A DNA stretch of 22,690 nt, taken from the NCBI GenBank assembly GCA_045637525.1, contig JAZTZP010000018.1, forward strand, positions 1 to 22,690, in the 5' to 3' direction. The notes below the pieces were generated by a model. That model made no database searches, was not told the DNA's origin, and worked only from the letters and a program-made list of their open reading frames with translations. Every line of letters starts with the position of its first letter. Positions within the stretch are counted from its first letter, which is position 1. The translations under genes were made by a program, and so were the position numbers. Below are positions 13,703-21,403 of this stretch, in pieces. This stretch comes from JAZTZP01 sp045637525. GTDB lineage: Bacteria; Bacillota; Clostridia; UBA1381.

Positions 13703-14095
13703 ATATAATTCTCCATTCGCGGCTTTATTATCGGTATTATTTTATTCTTATTATGGGATTTTATTCGGGATTTTAAATATTACATTTACATTACAAAGCA
13801 TAATTGTTAAATTTTTTAACAAGATTGTAACAATTTCAAAAAACGCAGGGTGTTTTGGATTTGAATTGTGAAAAACCGCATATTTTCAAGGAAAAATCGT
13901 ATATTATAATGTTTTCAAAAGGAATAAAAAGGTTGAATTTATGGCAAAAAAACGCTGTAACATTAAAGTAATATGACGTAAATTTTAAAAAATTTAACAA
14001 AAAGGGTTGACAAATTTAATTTTTAATGGTACAATATAAATGTCAGATATACAAAGATGATTTTTATGATTTATTCAGAAAGGCGGTTTATTGTT
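13703..14095. other. A/T-rich intergenic region with palindromes, no convincing gene
   Basis: This gap separates the divergent ykvI-like and SLH genes. It contains a perfect palindrome TTGTTAAA-TTT-TTTAACAA (13804-13822) followed by ATTG-TAA-CAAT, a TATTATAAT-rich stretch near 13902-13911, and the SLH-gene promoter (14007-14035). An 11-codon ORF at 13941-13976 is too weak to annotate. The palindrome could be an operator. Confidence 0.5.
14007..14035 (+). promoter_or_regulatory. Promoter of the SLH-NlpC/P60 gene
   Basis: TTGACA (14007-14012), 17-bp spacer, TACAAT (14030-14035). The start site would be near 14042. Confidence 0.85.
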
Positions 14096-15457
14096 TTGAA
14101 GAATGTGTTTAAATCTGTTCTTTTGCCTTTGGTTATCATCAGCTTTGGTGTTATCTCGCATGTTTCGGCTTCTGCGTCGGACCTGAGCGACTGGGCAAAA
14201 AAAGACTATGAGAATGCAAGCGCAGCCGGACTCCTTCCGCAGTCTATTATATCATCTAATCTCAGCGGAAATATTACACGTGAAGAGTTTTGTGAGCTTG
14301 TAATAAATTTATATACGAAAATAACAAACGGAAAAATTAAGGTGCCTGAAAATTCGCCTTTTAATGATACTAACAATGCATCTGTAAAAATGGCGTATAT
14401 GAGCGGTATAATTGCCGGCACGTCGGAGAATACTTTCCATCCGAACAAGGCGATTACAAGACAGGAAATGTCTAAAATGCTTATAGAAACAATGAATGTT
14501 ACGGGTGTTGATACTTTAGAGTATGTGCTGGACGATTTTTCTGTATTGAAAAACTTTTCGGACGCTGACGATATAAGCAGCTGGGCGAAGAGATACATGA
14601 CAATGATGGTAAATAACGAGCTTATGAACGGTCTTGATGACGGCAGGCTTGCTCCTTTGGGAAATGCAACTCGTCAGCAGGCGATTGCAAGCGTTAGCAG
14701 ATGCTATACAAAGTATGTAGTGTCGAAGAAGGAAAAGGAAGTTCCGGTAGTGGTAATTCCGAAAAACAATTCGGTTATTTCAGATCAGTCGTTCTCGGTT
14801 ATATGGGAGCCCGTTAAAAAGGCTGAGCGCTATTATATGGTTGTGAAAGCTGCGAACGGTGTTTGTCTTTATGATACAACATTTACGGAAAATGTTGCAG
14901 TAATAGACAGTGAGATGCTTGACGGATATACACAGGCTTCTGTTACAATAGGAGCAGAGTTTTCCGACGGTACTATAACATATTCATTGCCGGTTGATTT
15001 CTCATATACATATGCAGGAGAGAAAACGAACACAACATATAAAGAAGATAATACGGTACTTGATTATTCAAAAGAGGCTATGACGGCTGCGGCTTCAAAG
15101 ATTTTGCAGGATGGTGAACAGTTTATCGGATTGCCGTATATTTACGGCGGCTCGACTCCGAAGGGCTTTGACTGTTCGGGATTTACAAAATATGTTTACG
15201 GTTTGAGCGGAATAACTCTTCAGAGAGTGTCGAGAGATCAGTATGCAAAAGACGGCCAACACGTTAAGAAGGCTGATTTACAGCCGGGTGACCTTGTATT
15301 CTTCGGAGAAAACGGACGCGTGAGTCACGTTGGTATTTACGCCGGTAACGGAAAAATGCTTCATTCACCGCGTACGGGTAAGTCTATATGCTATACAAGT
15401 ATAGAATCAAATTATTATGTATCAAGATACATAGGTGCAAAGAGAGTTTTGAAATAA
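14096..15457 (+). CDS. Cell-wall hydrolase with SLH-like repeats and NlpC/P60 domain
   Basis: I use the TTG at 14096, which lies 9 nt after AAAGGCGG and begins directly with a signal peptide (MKNVFKSVLLPLVIISFGV, cleavage near ASA at 25-27). The upstream ATG at 14057 has no ribosome binding site. The product is 453 aa. Residues about 28-205 hold SLH-type repeats (NITREEFCELV, FHPNKAITRQEMSKMLIE, LAPLGNATRQQAIASV), which bind secondary cell-wall polymers. Residues about 215-305 are a beta-rich linker domain. Residues about 335-453 are NlpC/P60, with catalytic Cys360 (FDCSGF), His411 (SHVGIY) and His423. The enzyme would cut gamma-D-Glu-diamino acid bonds in peptidoglycan outside the cell. It is a single-gene unit ending at a bidirectional terminator. 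Confidence 0.93.
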   Translation: MKNVFKSVLLPLVIISFGVISHVSASASDLSDWAKKDYENASAAGLLPQSIISSNLSGNITREEFCELVINLYTKITNGKIKVPENSPFNDTNNASVKMAYMSGIIAGTSENTFHPNKAITRQEMSKMLIETMNVTGVDTLEYVLDDFSVLKNFSDADDISSWAKRYMTMMVNNELMNGLDDGRLAPLGNATRQQAIASVSRCYTKYVVSKKEKEVPVVVIPKNNSVISDQSFSVIWEPVKKAERYYMVVKAANGVCLYDTTFTENVAVIDSEMLDGYTQASVTIGAEFSDGTITYSLPVDFSYTYAGEKTNTTYKEDNTVLDYSKEAMTAAASKILQDGEQFIGLPYIYGGSTPKGFDCSGFTKYVYGLSGITLQRVSRDQYAKDGQHVKKADLQPGDLVFFGENGRVSHVGIYAGNGKMLHSPRTGKSICYTSIESNYYVSRYIGAKRVLK

Positions 15458-15465
15458 TTTAATTT

Positions 15466-15512
15466 AACACAACAAAAAACGGACATTTGATAGTCCGTTT
15501 TTTTGTTGTGTT
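15466..15512. terminator. Long bidirectional terminator
   Basis: AACACAACAAAAAACGGAC (15466-15484) pairs with the segment 15493-15512 (GTCCG, a T-run, then TTGTTGTGTT) around an 8-nt loop, nearly perfect over about 19 bp. It ends both the NlpC/P60 gene (+) and the CapA-like gene (-), whose stop codon touches it. Confidence 0.9.
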
Positions 15513-16704
15513 ATTCTGAAATCGTAACCGTAAGTGCGGTGTTCTGGACTTCTTGTGATACAACTTTGTTGTATAAATCCCACAGCTTCGCTGTTGAATA
15601 ATCTTTATGTTTTCTGTTTTTGGCTAAGTCGCTTGCTGCGGCAAGCTCATCTGTATAATCACGAAGCTTATAGACGCGGCACAGCTTTTCTTTTTTCTGG
15701 ATGTGAGTTACTATTGGTTCAAGTCCGTATTCTTCTATTTTTATCTGAGCCTTGCCGTCGGCTGTGGCTTCTTTTTTCAGTGTTATATCAGCAACGCCGC
15801 CGAGCTGGGTTTCAAATGTTTTCTGACCTGATATGAAGTTACCTACCGAGTAATACACAAGGCCTTTGTTTCCGCGCGGTGTGGTTACTGCCTTGTATGG
15901 CTGTATAACGTGAGGGTGGGCACATATTACTATGCTTGCACCGTTGTCTATACAATGGTTTACCCAGTTGAGCTGGTCTTCTGTCGGCATTGTTTTATAC
16001 TCGTCGCCTAAATGAAGAAATACTATTACAAGGTCTGAGAGCTTAACCGCACGGGATAAGTCGTTTTCTATTTTTTTCTCGTCTAAGATGTCAACCATGT
16101 ATTCTTTTCCCGGAATAGGCCATGTTTCACGGTTGACGCCGTATGTATAGTTCAGCATTCCGATTTTAATTGATTTTGCCTGAACAAACCGTATTTTTCC
16201 GGCATCCTCTTTTGTGTCGTGTATTCCGAGGAATGTTACCTCGGGACGGCTTCTCCATATTTCTATTGTATCGTTAAATCCGCTTTCTTCTTTGTCGGCA
16301 ACGTGGTTATTTGCCTGAAGTATTACATCAAAGCCTGTGTCTATCAGGGCATCTGCCATCGGCATAGGTGTGCCGAATGCCGGATAGCCCGATGCACGCT
16401 TGTTTTCCTTTACCATGGCAGATTCCTGGTTGATTACGGAAATGTCTGCACTGCGGATGTAGCTTTTTACGTGCTCGTATAAGGGTTTGAAATTATAGTT
16501 CCCTTCTTCGTCTTTTGAGTATTTTAAAAGATCGGAATGCAGAAGATTGTCGCCGACAGCTTTTATATTAATCGTGGATTCTATTACCTCCTGATTACTG
16601 TTTGTCGAAAGCTGAATATCTGTGCTGAACATGGATAAAGTATCACATCCGCACAGCCCCAGAAGCGACGCTGCTGCAATGATTGCAGAAAGTTTTTTTA
16701 TCAT
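15511..16704 (-). CDS. CapA family lipoprotein (poly-gamma-glutamate synthesis-type metallophosphatase fold)
   Basis: A 397-aa lipoprotein: signal peptide with lipobox LCGC (Cys20), then a PGA_cap domain from about residue 47. Typical segments are IKAVGDNLLHS, ISVINQESAMV, FDVILQANNHVADK, LVIVFLHLGDEY, ASIVICAHPHVIQPY and VYYSVGNFISG, which supply metal-ligand Asp, Asn and His residues of the calcineurin-like fold. CapA itself takes part in poly-gamma-glutamate capsule export; stand-alone relatives have unknown substrates, and no capB/capC is nearby. ATG at 16704 follows GGGGGAA. It lies 56 bp downstream of the cytosolic cyclophilin gene, at the end of the gyrA-cyclophilin cluster. Confidence 0.88.
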   Translation of the reverse strand: MIKKLSAIIAAASLLGLCGCDTLSMFSTDIQLSTNSNQEVIESTINIKAVGDNLLHSDLLKYSKDEEGNYNFKPLYEHVKSYIRSADISVINQESAMVKENKRASGYPAFGTPMPMADALIDTGFDVILQANNHVADKEESGFNDTIEIWRSRPEVTFLGIHDTKEDAGKIRFVQAKSIKIGMLNYTYGVNRETWPIPGKEYMVDILDEKKIENDLSRAVKLSDLVIVFLHLGDEYKTMPTEDQLNWVNHCIDNGASIVICAHPHVIQPYKAVTTPRGNKGLVYYSVGNFISGQKTFETQLGGVADITLKKEATADGKAQIKIEEYGLEPIVTHIQKKEKLCRVYKLRDYTDELAAASDLAKNRKHKDYSTAKLWDLYNKVVSQEVQNTALTVTISE

Positions 16705-16760
16705 AAGTATATTCCCCCGGTTTATTTGATTTTCCTTTGATTTTTTTAAAGGAATGCTTA

Positions 16761-17237
16761 TCAGTCTGCAAGTCTTATTGATTCGATTACCTGATCCTCG
16801 ATTGGCTTATCTGAAAAATCAGTTGCACAGTTTGCTATTTCGTCTACGATGTCCAATCCTTCCGTTACCTTACCGAATGCCGCATACTGACCGTCGAGAT
16901 GCGGTGCGTCCTCATGCATTATGAAGAACTGGCTTGAAGCTGAGTTCGGGAACATTGTTCTTGCCATTGAAAGCACACCTCTTGTATGCAAAAGACTGTT
17001 CGGAACTCCGTTTGAGTCGAACTCGCCCTTTATGCTGTCGGCGTGCTTCTGAACTCCGTCCGGAGTAAATCCGCCGCCCTGGATCATAAATCCGGCTATA
17101 ACACGATGGAATATAAGCCCGTCGAAAAAGTTGTCTTTTATAAGCTTTACGAAGTTTTCAACCGTTATGGGTGCAACTTCCGGGTAAAGCTCAGCCTTTA
17201 TTATACCGCCGTTTTTCATTGTTATTTCTATATTCAT
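16761..17237 (-). CDS. Peptidyl-prolyl cis-trans isomerase, cyclophilin type (cytosolic)
   Basis: A 158-aa cyclophilin without a signal peptide. It contains the catalytic-site segments FHRVIAGFMIQGGG, SMARTMFPNSASSQFFIMH and LDGQYAAFGKV, complete from the N-terminal beta strand to the end. It catalyses cis-trans isomerisation of Xaa-Pro bonds in folding proteins. ATG at 17237 is preceded by GAAAGGAAG. It is very similar to the lipoprotein cyclophilin encoded 110 bp upstream on the same strand (17348-17917), evidently a tandem duplication. A REP-like hairpin (17273-17314) lies between the two. Confidence 0.95.
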   Translation of the reverse strand: MNIEITMKNGGIIKAELYPEVAPITVENFVKLIKDNFFDGLIFHRVIAGFMIQGGGFTPDGVQKHADSIKGEFDSNGVPNSLLHTRGVLSMARTMFPNSASSQFFIMHEDAPHLDGQYAAFGKVTEGLDIVDEIANCATDFSDKPIEDQVIESIRLAD

Positions 17238-17272
17238 AATTTAAGCTTCCTTTCTGTTATTGCTTGATTTGC

Positions 17273-17314
17273 GCCAAAAAGGGGACAATGTTCTTACCAC
17301 CGTCACCTTTTGGC
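17273..17314. repeat. REP-like hairpin between the cyclophilin genes
   Basis: GCCAAAAAGGGGAC (17273-17286) pairs with GTCACCTTTTGGC (17302-17314), with small bulges and a 15-nt loop. There is no T-run on the transcribed strand. The GGGGAC...GTCACC pattern resembles REP sequences associated with Y1/RAYT transposases, and a solo GGGGACGTC motif occurs near 3995. It may be an inserted REP element. Confidence 0.5.
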
Positions 17315-17347
17315 TGCTCTTTTGTGCGATTGCATTTTACAATCGTC

Positions 17348-17917
17348 TTAGTCTATTGTAATTGTTTTAATTATCTGTGGGTTGACGGGAACATCTGACA
17401 TTCCCGATGCTGTTCCTGTTTTTGTTGCGGCGATTTTATCCACAACCTCCATGCCTTCCGTTACTTTACCGAATGCGGCATACTGACCGTCGAGATGCGG
17501 TGAGTCTTTATGCATTATGAAGAACTGACTCGATGCGGAATCCGGGATCATCGTTCTTGCCATTGAAATTACGCCTCTTGTATGCAAAAGATCGTTCTTT
17601 ACACCGTTAGAGCTGAACTCACCTTTTATGGTGTCTGCTTTTTTCTGTTCCATACTCTCGGTAAAACCACCGCCCTGAATCATAAATCCGGGTATGACAC
17701 GATGGAATATAAGTCCGTCATAAAAGCCGTCTTCGGCAAGCTTTACAAAGTTTTCAACTGAAATCGGCGCAATATCGGGATATAATTCTAATTTTATAAT
17801 TCCTCCGTCTGCCATTTCGATTGTTGCATTTACCGGCCCTGAATCTGTTTTTCCGCAGGCACCAAAAACCATCAGCATTATAACAGATAATAAAACTGCA
17901 AATATTTTATTCTTCAA
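17348..17917 (-). CDS. Peptidyl-prolyl cis-trans isomerase lipoprotein, cyclophilin type
   Basis: A 189-aa cyclophilin with an N-terminal lipoprotein signal peptide (MKNKIFAVLLSVIMLMVFGAC, lipid Cys21), so it acts outside the membrane on exported proteins. The catalytic segments are FHRVIPGFMIQGGG, SMARTMIPDSASSQFFIMH and LDGQYAAFGKV. The start is TTG at 17917, which overlaps the end of gyrA by 11 bp; its GGAGG site lies inside the gyrA reading frame. The overlap indicates translational coupling with gyrA. It is a close paralogue of the cytosolic cyclophilin gene just downstream, which lacks the signal peptide. Confidence 0.95.
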   Translation of the reverse strand: MKNKIFAVLLSVIMLMVFGACGKTDSGPVNATIEMADGGIIKLELYPDIAPISVENFVKLAEDGFYDGLIFHRVIPGFMIQGGGFTESMEQKKADTIKGEFSSNGVKNDLLHTRGVISMARTMIPDSASSQFFIMHKDSPHLDGQYAAFGKVTEGMEVVDKIAATKTGTASGMSDVPVNPQIIKTITID

Positions 17918-20420
17918 TGTTTACGTCCTCCGTATTTTCTGCGTCGTTGTTGTCAAATTCTTCTTCCTCCGATTTTTCCGAGGAGGTGATGCTTACGACC
18001 TTAACATCATCCGCAAGCTTCATCAGGCGTACGCCCTGGGTGTTTCTTCCGATGGTGCTTATTTCTTCTGTTGCCATTCTTATAATCGTACCCTCAGATG
18101 TGATGAGAAGAATATCATCTTCCGGGGTAACGGTTGTAAGACCGGCGATTTTACCTGTTTTGTCGGTAACCTTATATGCACGCAGTCCCATACCGCCTCT
18201 GTGCTGTGTTTTAAATTCGCCGAGCTCGGTTTTCTTTCCGTAGCCCTTTTCGGATACGATAAGGAGCTGTGCGTTTTCGTCAACTGTGCCGCCGCCTATT
18301 ACATAGTCTCCGGCACGCAGTCTTATACCTCTTACACCATGGGCCACACGTCCCATGTCTCTTACGTCACTCTCGGAGAAACGTATTGCCATACCGTCAT
18401 GCGTAACGAGTAGAACTTCTTTTGTATCGTCGGTAAGAGAAACGTGTGTCAGCTCATCGCCCTCGGAAAGCGCAATCGCACGCAGTCCGCCGGCACGTAT
18501 TTTTGAGTAGCTCATGAGGTCGGTTCTCTTAACGACACCGTTTTTCGTTACAAACATTATATAACTGCCCTCGGTAAATTCTTTTATCGGGAGGATTGCA
18601 GTTATCTTTTCGTCATGCTCGAGCGGAAGCAGGTTTACGATAGCCATGCCCTTTGCCTGACGGCTTGCTTCCGGTATCTGATAACCCTTAAGCTTATATA
18701 CAACGCCTCTTGTTGTGAAGAAGAGGAGGTTGTTATGCGTTGAGGTGGTTATTATTCTTTCGACAAAGTCTTCTTCACGGGTTGCCATTCCGGCAATTCC
18801 GCGGCCGCCTCTGTGCTGTGCCTTGTAGGTATCAACCGGCAGGCGCTTTGTATATCCGTTGTGGGTAAGCGTTATAACGATATCTTCTTCGTCTATTAAA
18901 TCGTCCATATCAAACTCATTCACAGACATGGTGATTTCTGTACGGCGTTCGTCTCCGTACTTGTCCTTAATTCTGGTTAAGTCGTCTTTTACAATTCCGA
19001 GAATACGTGATTCGTTTGCGAGTATATCTTCGTAATCTTTGATTTTTTCTATTGTTTTTGCATAGTCTTCTTCGATTTTTTCACGCTCTAAGCCTGACAA
19101 ACGTCCTAACTGCATCTGAACGATTGCAGTCGCCTGAGCCTCGGACAGACCAAAACGCTCCATGAGGTTGAGCTTTGAATCCTGAATATTCTTTGATGAA
19201 CGGATAATGCTTATAACTTCGTCTATATGATCAATGGCAATCTTATAACCTTCGAGAAGGTGTGCGTGTTCCTGAGCTTTTCTTAGTTCAAACTCTGTAC
19301 GTCTGCGGATTACATCCTCCTGATGCGAAATGTAGCAGTCTATTGCTTCACGAAGTGTGAGGAGCTTCGGCTGGTTGTCTACGAGCGCAAGTAAAATTAC
19401 GCCGAAGGTTTCCTGCATTTGCGTGTATTTATAGAGGTTGTTTAAAACTACATTCGGATTTGCATCTTTTTTGAGCTCTACTACGAGATTTATGTTTTCT
19501 TCGGATAAGTCTCTTGTGGCTGAAATTCCGTCTATTTTTCCGTCACGTGCAAGCTCGTTTATATGCTTTTCAAGCTTTGCCTTGTTTACCTGATACGGAA
19601 TTTCCGTAATAACTATCTGGCTTCTGCCGTTATTTTCTTCGATTTCTGCCTTTGCACGCATTATTATACGACCTTTTCCGGAAGAATATGCACTTCTTAT
19701 ACCGCTCTTTCCGACAATAAGTCCGCCTGTCGGGAAGTCCGGTCCCGGAATGTATTCCATAAGCTCTTCAAGCGTGATATAAGGATCGTCTATAACTGCT
19801 ATGATACCGTCTACAACTTCGTTAAGGTTGTGTGGCGGTATGTTTGTTGCCATTCCGACAGCGATACCGCTTGAACCGTTTACAAGCAGGTTCGGAAAAC
19901 GTGATGGCAGGACGGTAGGCTCTAAAAGCTTATCATCGTAGTTTGTTGTAAAATCAACCGTTTCTTTTTCTATATCAGAAAGCATTTCAGCAGAGAGCTT
20001 GGACATCTTTGCTTCTGTATAACGGTATGCCGCAGGGGGGTCGCCGTCTACTGAGCCGAAGTTACCTTTTCCCTGGACTAACGGATAACGGAGCGAGAAG
20101 TCCTGTGCTAAACGAACCATTGCATCATAAACAGACGAGTCGCCGTGAGGATGGTATTTTGCAAGCACGTCTCCGACTGTTGCGGCGGATTTTTTGAAAT
20201 CGTTTTCATACAAAAGATTAGCCTCATACATATCGTATAAAATACGACGGTGTACGGGTTTCATTCCGTCACGCGCATCGGGTAATGCACGGCTTATAAT
20301 AACGCTCATGGCATAGTCGATATACGACTTTCTCATTTCGTTATCAAGGTCTACATTAATTACCTTCTGGTTTTCGATTATTGACATATCAAACTGCTTT
20401 TCTTTGGTTTTCTTTGCCAT
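17907..20420 (-). CDS. gyrA: DNA gyrase subunit A
   Basis: An 837-aa type IIA topoisomerase subunit, the DNA-cutting and -wrapping half of gyrase. The winged-helix core has DGMKPVHRRILY and the catalytic Tyr134 in AAYRYTEA. The quinolone-resistance region reads YHPHGDSSVYDAMVR with Ser95 and Asp99, so both usual resistance positions look wild type. The C-terminal pinwheel carries the gyrase-specific GyrA box AQHRGGRGI, with a later degenerate TQHRGGMGL, which separates it from ParC. The C-terminus is an acidic tail rich in Glu/Asp. ATG at 20420 is preceded by GGAGG. No gyrB is adjacent. It is the first gene of a cluster with two cyclophilin genes. Confidence 0.97.
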   Translation of the reverse strand: MAKKTKEKQFDMSIIENQKVINVDLDNEMRKSYIDYAMSVIISRALPDARDGMKPVHRRILYDMYEANLLYENDFKKSAATVGDVLAKYHPHGDSSVYDAMVRLAQDFSLRYPLVQGKGNFGSVDGDPPAAYRYTEAKMSKLSAEMLSDIEKETVDFTTNYDDKLLEPTVLPSRFPNLLVNGSSGIAVGMATNIPPHNLNEVVDGIIAVIDDPYITLEELMEYIPGPDFPTGGLIVGKSGIRSAYSSGKGRIIMRAKAEIEENNGRSQIVITEIPYQVNKAKLEKHINELARDGKIDGISATRDLSEENINLVVELKKDANPNVVLNNLYKYTQMQETFGVILLALVDNQPKLLTLREAIDCYISHQEDVIRRRTEFELRKAQEHAHLLEGYKIAIDHIDEVISIIRSSKNIQDSKLNLMERFGLSEAQATAIVQMQLGRLSGLEREKIEEDYAKTIEKIKDYEDILANESRILGIVKDDLTRIKDKYGDERRTEITMSVNEFDMDDLIDEEDIVITLTHNGYTKRLPVDTYKAQHRGGRGIAGMATREEDFVERIITTSTHNNLLFFTTRGVVYKLKGYQIPEASRQAKGMAIVNLLPLEHDEKITAILPIKEFTEGSYIMFVTKNGVVKRTDLMSYSKIRAGGLRAIALSEGDELTHVSLTDDTKEVLLVTHDGMAIRFSESDVRDMGRVAHGVRGIRLRAGDYVIGGGTVDENAQLLIVSEKGYGKKTELGEFKTQHRGGMGLRAYKVTDKTGKIAGLTTVTPEDDILLITSEGTIIRMATEEISTIGRNTQGVRLMKLADDVKVVSITSSEKSEEEEFDNNDAENTEDVNIEE

Positions 20421-20437
20421 TTTTATTTATTCCTCCA

Positions 20438-20486
20438 TTCTCATATGAGAACTTAATTTATGGAGCTTTTAAGCTACCTCAGTTCT
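20438..20486 (-). promoter_or_regulatory. Structured gyrA mRNA leader
   Basis: The 5' untranslated region contains a perfect 14-bp palindrome TTCTCATATGAGAA (20438-20451) only a few nt upstream of the gyrA ribosome binding site. An outer pair AGAACT (20448-20453)/AGTTCT (20481-20486) encloses a small AGCTT-TT-AAGCT hairpin (20464-20475). The palindrome and the outer pair share bases, so the two folds exclude each other. A regulatory role is only a suggestion. Confidence 0.35.
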
Positions 20487-20506
20487 AAACATAGATATAC
20501 ATATAT

Positions 20507-20535
20507 ATTATACCACAAATTGGTTTAAAAAGCAA
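20507..20535 (-). promoter_or_regulatory. Promoter of the gyrA operon
   Basis: Minus-strand TTGCTT (20530-20535), 17-bp spacer, TATAAT (20507-20512). The predicted start near 20500 gives a leader of about 80 nt. Confidence 0.7.
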
Positions 20536-20606
20536 TATAATAATGAAAAAAAACGAAAAAAATTTGCGTGCCGGATATATTTTTTTGAGAAATTTTGAAA
20601 AATATA

Positions 20607-20635
20607 TTGCAATTTTGGAATAAATGTGTTATAAT
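20607..20635 (+). promoter_or_regulatory. Promoter of the 97-aa protein gene
   Basis: TTGCAA (20607-20612), 17-bp spacer, TATAAT (20630-20635); start near 20642, about 38 nt before the ATG at 20680. Confidence 0.8.
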
Positions 20636-20679
20636 AGTGGAATAACAGCAGAATTAAATACAGAAGGGAGAACAGGTAT

Positions 20680-20973
20680 ATGGCAGCAGCAAAAAAGAAA
20701 AAGCAATTGACATACAAAAATAAGCCGCTTTACAGATTCGGTGACAGGATTTATTACGGAAATCTTGATGATAAGTATATTCTGGTGCTTGATGTTAAGG
20801 ATAAAAAGGAAATTAACGGTATTGAGCAGGCTACAAAGGTTAAAATTCGCATTATGGGAAATCTCGGTGAGCTCGGCGAGGGTGAGGTTTTCAGAACTGC
20901 CGAAAAGAATAGTTTGTACAAGGCGTTAGACATTGGTGCATGGTGGCTCAGCGAGGCAATTACTTTTGGATGA
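20680..20973 (+). CDS. Conserved-looking hypothetical protein (97 aa)
   Basis: I do not recognise a named family. The 97-aa product has a very basic N-terminus (MAAAKKKKQ) and a mixed beta-strand pattern: YRFGDRIYYGNLDDKYILVLDVKD, VKIRIMGNLGELGEGE, then a helical ending with GAWWLSEAIT. No signal peptide or membrane helix is seen, so it is probably cytosolic, perhaps nucleic-acid-binding given the basic start (inference). ATG is preceded by AAGGGAG. It has its own promoter and is followed 39 bp later by the TSCPD gene on the same strand. Confidence 0.8.
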   Translation: MAAAKKKKQLTYKNKPLYRFGDRIYYGNLDDKYILVLDVKDKKEINGIEQATKVKIRIMGNLGELGEGEVFRTAEKNSLYKALDIGAWWLSEAITFG

Positions 20974-21012
20974 TAACAGTATCGTTGTTTTTTGGAAAGG
21001 CTTTGTGATTTT

Positions 21013-21264
21013 ATGGCTGAATTTACGTATAAGACGCGCGGAGTGTGTTCTTCACAGATAGATTTTGAGGTTTGTGACGGTATAGTGAAAAATGTGAAAT
21101 TTACACGTGGCTGTAACGGCAATACTCAGGGAATATCGGCTCTTGTGGAGGGTATGGAGATAGATGAGGTTATAAAAAGACTCAAAGGAACTGACTGCGG
21201 CGGAAGGGGAACTTCCTGCCCCGATCAGCTCGCAACTGCGCTTATGGAATGTAAGAAAATTTGA
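21013..21264 (+). CDS. TSCPD domain protein (TIGR03905-like)
   Basis: An 83-aa protein that matches the small TSCPD family common in Clostridia and Bacteroidia: it has VCSSQIDFEV, VKFTRGCNGNTQGIS, a GTDCGGRGTSCPDQLA segment with the name-giving TSCPD motif, and five cysteines in total before the C-terminal MECKKI. Related TSCPD domains occur at the C-terminus of B12-dependent ribonucleotide reductases; the function of the stand-alone form is not known, though metal or nucleotide binding by the Cys-rich core is plausible. I choose ATG at 21013 over the in-frame TTG at 20992, since GGAAAGG lies 12 nt before it. It is probably co-transcribed with the 97-aa protein gene. Confidence 0.88.
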   Translation: MAEFTYKTRGVCSSQIDFEVCDGIVKNVKFTRGCNGNTQGISALVEGMEIDEVIKRLKGTDCGGRGTSCPDQLATALMECKKI

Positions 21265-21269
21265 AAAAT

Positions 21270-21312
21270 ACCGCTTGTATAAGAAAAACTTATACAGGCG
21301 GTTATTTTTTTT
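21270..21312 (+). terminator. Terminator after the TSCPD gene
   Basis: Stem ACCGCTTGTATAAG (21270-21283) with CTTATACAGGCGGT (21289-21302), AAAAA loop, followed by a run of nine T. Confidence 0.92.
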
Positions 21313-21403
21313 TGGAAAGAGTAATATTTTATGAAAGGTGAGCATATAATTATTATAGTAAATTATTGTTTATCTGCGATAAACAGTTTGGAGTTTGGGT
21401 GAC

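Noticed and set aside
13941..13976. 11-codon ORF (MAKKRCNIKVI) upstream of the SLH gene
   Set aside because: It has only a weak AAAAGG site, and the SLH promoter lies after it, so there is no sign that it is translated as a leader.
17273..17314. Terminator between the cyclophilin genes
   Set aside because: No T-run follows on the transcribed strand; it fits better as a REP-like hairpin.
17907..20420. Topoisomerase IV subunit ParC instead of GyrA
   Set aside because: The GyrA box AQHRGGRG is present in the C-terminal domain, which ParC lacks.
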